Origin: Acholeplasma sp.
Lineage (GTDB): Bacteria > Bacillota_I > Bacilli_A > ML615J-28 > CAG-698
Assembly: GCA_012838635.1 (NCBI GenBank)
Contig: DUOW01000020.1
Span: 1 to 32,009, forward strand
Direction of reading: 5' to 3'
DNA: 32,009 nt
Shown here: piece after piece, positions 27,671 to 32,009 of the stretch
How positions within the stretch are numbered: position 1 is the first letter of the stretch
Layout of the letters: the number at the start of each line of letters is the position of its first letter
Notes under the pieces: model-generated
What the model was told of the DNA's origin: nothing
Databases searched by the model: none
The model's input: the letters and a program-made list of their open reading frames with translations, nothing else
Program-made: the position numbers and the translations under genes

Positions 27671-28757
27671 CTTTACATCCTTTCCCAAAATGACTTATAA
27701 CATAATTTCCGATTCTTCCACGCCAACCAATGATTTTATTGTTCTCTCTTGTTGGGTGAACTCTATTACTAAGTACGCAAAATGCTACTTGATTTTCTCT
27801 ATCAATAAATAAATGTGTTCCTGTAAAGCCTGTATGCATAATTGTTTTCGGGCTTGCTAAACACCCAGATTGAGGGTAAGATCCTTTAATTGTCCAACCA
27901 ACTGACCTTTTTTCCGTAATTACACTCATCTCGTTTTCCTTTTGACTAGCAAGTTCTGTAAACATTAAATCGATTGTAGCATGAGATAAAATTCTTTTAC
28001 CCTTGTAAACACCATCATTTAAGACCATTTCCATAAAATGCGCAACATCTTTCACACAAGAAAATAGCCCCGCATGACCACAAGCTCCACCTAATAAATA
28101 AGCTTTTTCATCATGAACTTTCCCTCTTACAACCCCATCACAAATTCGATCTTTTCTTACTTCAGTTGGAGCAATGATTTTATAAAGATCAGGACTTGGA
28201 TTATAACCAGTATGATACATTTCTAATGGCTCGAAAATATATTTTTTTGTAAATTCATCAATTGGCATTCCACTTATCTTTTCCACAATCCAACCTAGAA
28301 TAATAAATCCTAGGTCAGTATAAATAATTCTTTCACCAACTTCAGCCATTGGGGGAGCATCATAAATTGCCTTAGCAATAGCTTCTTTTGGTTTATCAAG
28401 ATACTCTGCATAAGCAATTGCTGGTTTTAACCCAGCTGTATGCGTAACTAAATCAAAAACAGTTACTTTTGGATTTTGAAAATCAGGAAGAATCTCTTTC
28501 ACATTATCATATAATCTTAACTTCCCTTGTTCCATTAAAATCAAAACTGAAGTAACAGTTGCAATAACTTTTGATAATGATGCCATATCGTAAATAGTAT
28601 CAATATCATTTACTTCTTTTTCAGGAATTACTGCTTTAAACCCAAAAGTATTAAAATGCTTATTGCCATTTTCTATTAAACAATAATTACAACCAGGAAA
28701 AACTCCATCTTTTACTGCTTGTTCCATTAATGAATCTAAATATTTAATCTTTGTCAT
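27660..28757 (-). CDS. Class C beta-lactamase-fold serine hydrolase, AmiE/YbbE-like
   Basis: SxxK in MASLSKVIAT; YTDLGFIILGWIVEKISG; HTGFTGTHLFID. AmiE assignment partly from context. Confidence 0.75.
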   Translation of the reverse strand: MTKIKYLDSLMEQAVKDGVFPGCNYCLIENGNKHFNTFGFKAVIPEKEVNDIDTIYDMASLSKVIATVTSVLILMEQGKLRLYDNVKEILPDFQNPKVTVFDLVTHTAGLKPAIAYAEYLDKPKEAIAKAIYDAPPMAEVGERIIYTDLGFIILGWIVEKISGMPIDEFTKKYIFEPLEMYHTGYNPSPDLYKIIAPTEVRKDRICDGVVRGKVHDEKAYLLGGACGHAGLFSCVKDVAHFMEMVLNDGVYKGKRILSHATIDLMFTELASQKENEMSVITEKRSVGWTIKGSYPQSGCLASPKTIMHTGFTGTHLFIDRENQVAFCVLSNRVHPTRENNKIIGWRGRIGNYVISHFGKGCKDEV

Positions 28758-29644
28758 TATTTACTCCTTTTATATAATTTATCGTGATAGCGATTATAGA
28801 AATTATCCCAAGCAACTTTCTTAATTTCTTCTTTAGTATATCCTCTTTTTTTCATTCCTTCAATGATTAGATGAGCTTTTGTAGCATTAGGGACTTCTTT
28901 AACCATTGCATTTTCAAAATCATCATCTAAATAATCCATAAAGTCAAACCCAAAGCAAACATTATCTATACCCATAACTTCAATTGCAAAATCTAAATGA
29001 TCTAAGAAATGTTCTAAATCTCTTTCTTCTTCTTTCCTGCTTACAAAACTCTTTGCTAGCGTTAGGCCAAATAAACCATTTGCTTTCTTTAAAGCAAGCA
29101 TTTGCTCTTTATCTAGGTTCCTTCTATGATCACAAATATCATAAACTAAGCCATGAGAATAAACAATATTATGATTAGTATATTCTAAAACATCGTAAAA
29201 ACTTTTCTTGTTTAAGTGAGCTGTATCAATAATCATATCAAGCTCAATCATTATATCAAGTAGCTTTTTACCTTCTTCTTTTAAACCAGATTCTTTAGGG
29301 CCAGCAACACCTGTTGCATACTTATTTTCTTCATTCCAAGTAAGCATTGCATGTCTAAAACCTAAGTTATAGAAATAACGAATATCTTCAGCGTTTTCTA
29401 AGTTTCTTAATCCTTCAAAACCTAAAATAACTTTAAAATCTTTTAGTTCATTCCAATCAATTTTGCCTAAAGCGCAATTTACTGCTTCTTTCAAATCAAA
29501 GTCATCTGGTGAATATAAAGTCCAAACTGCACCTTTAATAACAGAATTATTATATTGCTTTACGTGAATATCTTTGAATCGATTATCGCCTTTTCCTCTA
29601 AATAAGTCATATAGTAAATCACTATGAATATCAAATACTTTCAT
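28757..29644 (-). CDS. M19 (renal/membrane-type) dipeptidase
   Basis: FDIHSDLL; MLTWNEENKYATG; DTAHLNKKSFYDVLE; YSHGLVYDICDHRRNLDKEQ; FGFDFMD. Confidence 0.82.
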   Translation of the reverse strand: MKVFDIHSDLLYDLFRGKGDNRFKDIHVKQYNNSVIKGAVWTLYSPDDFDLKEAVNCALGKIDWNELKDFKVILGFEGLRNLENAEDIRYFYNLGFRHAMLTWNEENKYATGVAGPKESGLKEEGKKLLDIMIELDMIIDTAHLNKKSFYDVLEYTNHNIVYSHGLVYDICDHRRNLDKEQMLALKKANGLFGLTLAKSFVSRKEEERDLEHFLDHLDFAIEVMGIDNVCFGFDFMDYLDDDFENAMVKEVPNATKAHLIIEGMKKRGYTKEEIKKVAWDNFYNRYHDKLYKRSK

Positions 29645-30918
29645 TATTTATCTCCTTTAAAATTAAATACTGCTAAATAGTCTTCAACTGTTTCTCTTCT
29701 AATTACTTCTTTAACACCTTTACTACTTACAAACAAAACTGCTGGTCTTAATGCTCCATTATAATTAGAACTCATTGCATAACAATAAGCACCAGTTGTA
29801 TATGTTACTATATAATCATTTTCTTTAAGTTTGCTTAAAGTAATGTCTTTTCCCAAAATATCTCCTGACTCACAAAACTTCCCAACAACTTGATACTTTT
29901 CTTTTTCTTGACTAACTACATTATTAACACAAGCAAAACTATACTTAGCATCATATAAAGCTGGTCTAATATTGTCAGCCATACCCCCATCAACTAAACA
30001 ATAGTTATAGTATCTACTTTGTTTTAGTTTTAAACACTGATAAATAGTAACAGCTTCAGTCCCAACAATACTTCTTCCTGGTTCAATTGCTACAATCTCA
30101 AAATCAAGCTCTTCTAGTTTTTTAATAATTGTCTTTAATCCTTCTTTTAAGGGAAACTTGCTATCTTCTTTTAAATACTTAACTCCAAAACCTCCGCCTA
30201 AATCAAAAGCTTTGATTTTGTATTTTAATTTAGTTTCTAGCTTTTTCTTAAATTCGGCTATTTTATCAATTGCTTCTAAATAAGGATCTATTTCCTTAAT
30301 TTGTGAACCTAAATGGACTTGAAGTCCTTTTAAAACTACATGCGTAGAGTTATTATAAAAATCAATGATATCATCCCAAATAGCATTATCAATACCTTCC
30401 CCAAACTTAGAATCTAAATTGGCTGTTTGAATATGTTTGTGAGCATCTATTTTCACATAAGGGTTTATTCTAAAATAGGTATCTACTTTAGTCTTAGCTA
30501 ACTTTTCAATTAGTTTAAGCTCAGAAAAAGAATCTACAATAAAAGCATTTATCTTTAACTTTAAAGCTAACTTTATTTCTTCTTCAGTCTTATTGTTTCC
30601 TTGAAAGAAGACTCTTTCCATTGGAAAGTTTGCTTTTTCTAATAACTCAAAATCACTAATGCTTGTAGCATCAGCACATAAACCTTCTTCATTTAGAATA
30701 TCTACTAGATGTGGTGCTATAAAAGCTTTTGAGGCATAAATGATTTTTGTCTTTAGTTTTTTAGAACTAAAGCTTTCTTTAATTAATTTGATTTTTGTTT
30801 TAACCCCTTCTTCATCATAAACCATTAAAGGAGTTTTATATTTCAAAGCTAAAGCTTTTAATGAATGCTTACCAATATATAATTCATTGTTTTTAATATT
30901 TGTATTAACTGTTTTCAT
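29644..30918 (-). CDS. lysA: Diaminopimelate decarboxylase
   Basis: PLP lysine YASKAF; HKHIQTANLDSKFGEG; FDLGGGFGVKY; EPGRSIVG; CESGDILGKD; GAYCYAMSSNYNG. Start adjusted to MKTVNTNIK. Confidence 0.92.
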   Translation of the reverse strand: MKTVNTNIKNNELYIGKHSLKALALKYKTPLMVYDEEGVKTKIKLIKESFSSKKLKTKIIYASKAFIAPHLVDILNEEGLCADATSISDFELLEKANFPMERVFFQGNNKTEEEIKLALKLKINAFIVDSFSELKLIEKLAKTKVDTYFRINPYVKIDAHKHIQTANLDSKFGEGIDNAIWDDIIDFYNNSTHVVLKGLQVHLGSQIKEIDPYLEAIDKIAEFKKKLETKLKYKIKAFDLGGGFGVKYLKEDSKFPLKEGLKTIIKKLEELDFEIVAIEPGRSIVGTEAVTIYQCLKLKQSRYYNYCLVDGGMADNIRPALYDAKYSFACVNNVVSQEKEKYQVVGKFCESGDILGKDITLSKLKENDYIVTYTTGAYCYAMSSNYNGALRPAVLFVSSKGVKEVIRRETVEDYLAVFNFKGDK

Positions 30919-31882
30919 ATTTTTCTTCCATTTCTTTAAAGAACTCAAGCATCTTTTTATCTTCTGTAATTCCCATTAATCTTATTTTATATTCTTTAAC
31001 ATCTAACCCTTTTAAATAACGAGAAAATAAAGACCTTAAATTTAAAATAGCAAGTTTAGTTCCTAATTCTGCTTTTAAAAGTTCATAGTGTCTTTGAACC
31101 ATTTGGATTCTTTCAATCGCAGTTGGTTCTTTTACTTCTTTTCCTTCAAAATGATTAACAATATTTTGAATTAACCAAGGATTGCCAATACTACTTCTAC
31201 CAATCATAATGGCATCACATTTAGTATATTCTAAAACATATTCAGCATCTTCAATTGTTTTAATATCGCCATTAGCAATTACTGGCATCTTGATACTTTC
31301 TTTAGCAAGCTTAATATAATCATAGTTAGCTTTACCCTTATATAAATCACTTTGCGTTCTACCATGTATACAAATTGCAGCTGCACCGGCTTTTTCAATT
31401 TGTTTTGCAACTTCTATTACATTAATAGTATTTTTCGTTATTCCTAGTCTAATCTTAACTGTCACAGGTTTACTTACACTTTCTACTACCCCTTTTACAA
31501 TCTCATAAATATTTTCTGGACTTTTAAGTAAATAACTTCCTGATTTAGCTTTTAATACTTTCTTTACTGGACAGCCCATATTTAGATCAATAATATCGCA
31601 ATCACTATATTTATCTAAATAAATAGCTGCTTTAACTAAATCTTCTTTAGTCCCACCAAAAAGTTGCATGCTTACTAAATGATCATCTTCTTTTACTTTA
31701 GTCATATCTAAAGTTTTTTTGTTTTTAAAGTTGATACCTTTAGCGCTAATCATTTCTGTATAACAGAGGCTAGCACCAAACTCTCTCATAATCTTCCTGT
31801 AAGAATAGTTAGTATATCCAGCTAAAGGAGCAATAATTACTTTGTTTTTAAGTTCATATTTACCTATTTTCAAAACGACCAT
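30905..31882 (-). CDS. dusB: tRNA-dihydrouridine synthase, DusB type; real start may be the TTG at 31873
   Basis: KIGKYELKNKVIIAPLAGYTNYSYR; LNMGCPVKKVLKAKSGSYLL; MIGRSSIGNPWL. AGGAG abuts the ATG, but is well spaced for TTG-KIGKYELKN. Confidence 0.92.
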   Translation of the reverse strand: MVVLKIGKYELKNKVIIAPLAGYTNYSYRKIMREFGASLCYTEMISAKGINFKNKKTLDMTKVKEDDHLVSMQLFGGTKEDLVKAAIYLDKYSDCDIIDLNMGCPVKKVLKAKSGSYLLKSPENIYEIVKGVVESVSKPVTVKIRLGITKNTINVIEVAKQIEKAGAAAICIHGRTQSDLYKGKANYDYIKLAKESIKMPVIANGDIKTIEDAEYVLEYTKCDAIMIGRSSIGNPWLIQNIVNHFEGKEVKEPTAIERIQMVQRHYELLKAELGTKLAILNLRSLFSRYLKGLDVKEYKIRLMGITEDKKMLEFFKEMEEKYENS

Positions 31883-31896
31883 CTCCTTTTAAAAAA

Positions 31897-32009
31897 GATC
31901 TTACTCTAAGTGCCTACACCCACATACCTACATAAGCTTAAGGCTGCTTCAGTCACGACCTGACCTGGTTCACTTCAAGATATTGGGTATAGGGACTTAA
32001 AATAAGATC
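31897..32009 (-). ncRNA. ffs: Bacterial small SRP RNA (4.5S/scRNA), truncated or ending at the window edge
   Basis: Minus strand GTGAACCAGGTCAGGTCGTGACTGAAGCAGCCTTAAG (SRP domain IV signature) enclosed by a 25-position terminal helix GATCTTATTTTAAGTCCCTATACCC / GGGTGTAGGCACTTAGAGTAAGATC with one C-C mismatch, followed by TTTTTT. Confidence 0.88.

Noticed and set aside
1-32009. CRISPR, tRNA, transposase/integrase or phage genes
   Set aside because: Looked for regular spaced repeats, cloverleaf elements and mobile-element proteins; none seen in the ORF track or intergenic gaps.

Overview
AT-rich Firmicutes/Mollicutes-like window with essentially all genes on the minus strand, read from high to low coordinates. 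TGA acts as a stop (NagB and a GNAT end in ATGA overlaps), so this is not Mycoplasma code 4. Minus-strand order: (i) a small SRP RNA at the right edge, then dusB, lysA, M19 dipeptidase, AmiE-like serine hydrolase, tandem-GNAT and a DigH/GHL10-like hydrolase, ending in a strong terminator; (ii) a new promoter, then GH20, a membrane-anchored CBM+solute-binding protein, two ABC permeases, an NHL/TPR membrane protein, a YIP1-like protein, a very large DUF5696-like protein, two more ABC permeases, a hairpin, a NagZ-NagB fusion and a tandem GNAT; (iii) a lipoprotein solute-binding protein with an Ig-like stalk; (iv) a YesL/DUF624-like protein, then a frameshifted lipoprotein fused in frame to NamZ (DUF1343). 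Together this looks like a locus that imports amino-sugar glycans (probably peptidoglycan) and degrades them in the cytosol, with a downstream route for stem peptide and DAP. The best candidate for an undescribed system is the DUF5696 / YIP1 / NHL-TPR module placed between two ABC permease pairs with an unusual tethered binding protein. No ATPase, CRISPR array, tRNA or transposase was seen. All assignments come from motif recognition by eye; no searches were run.
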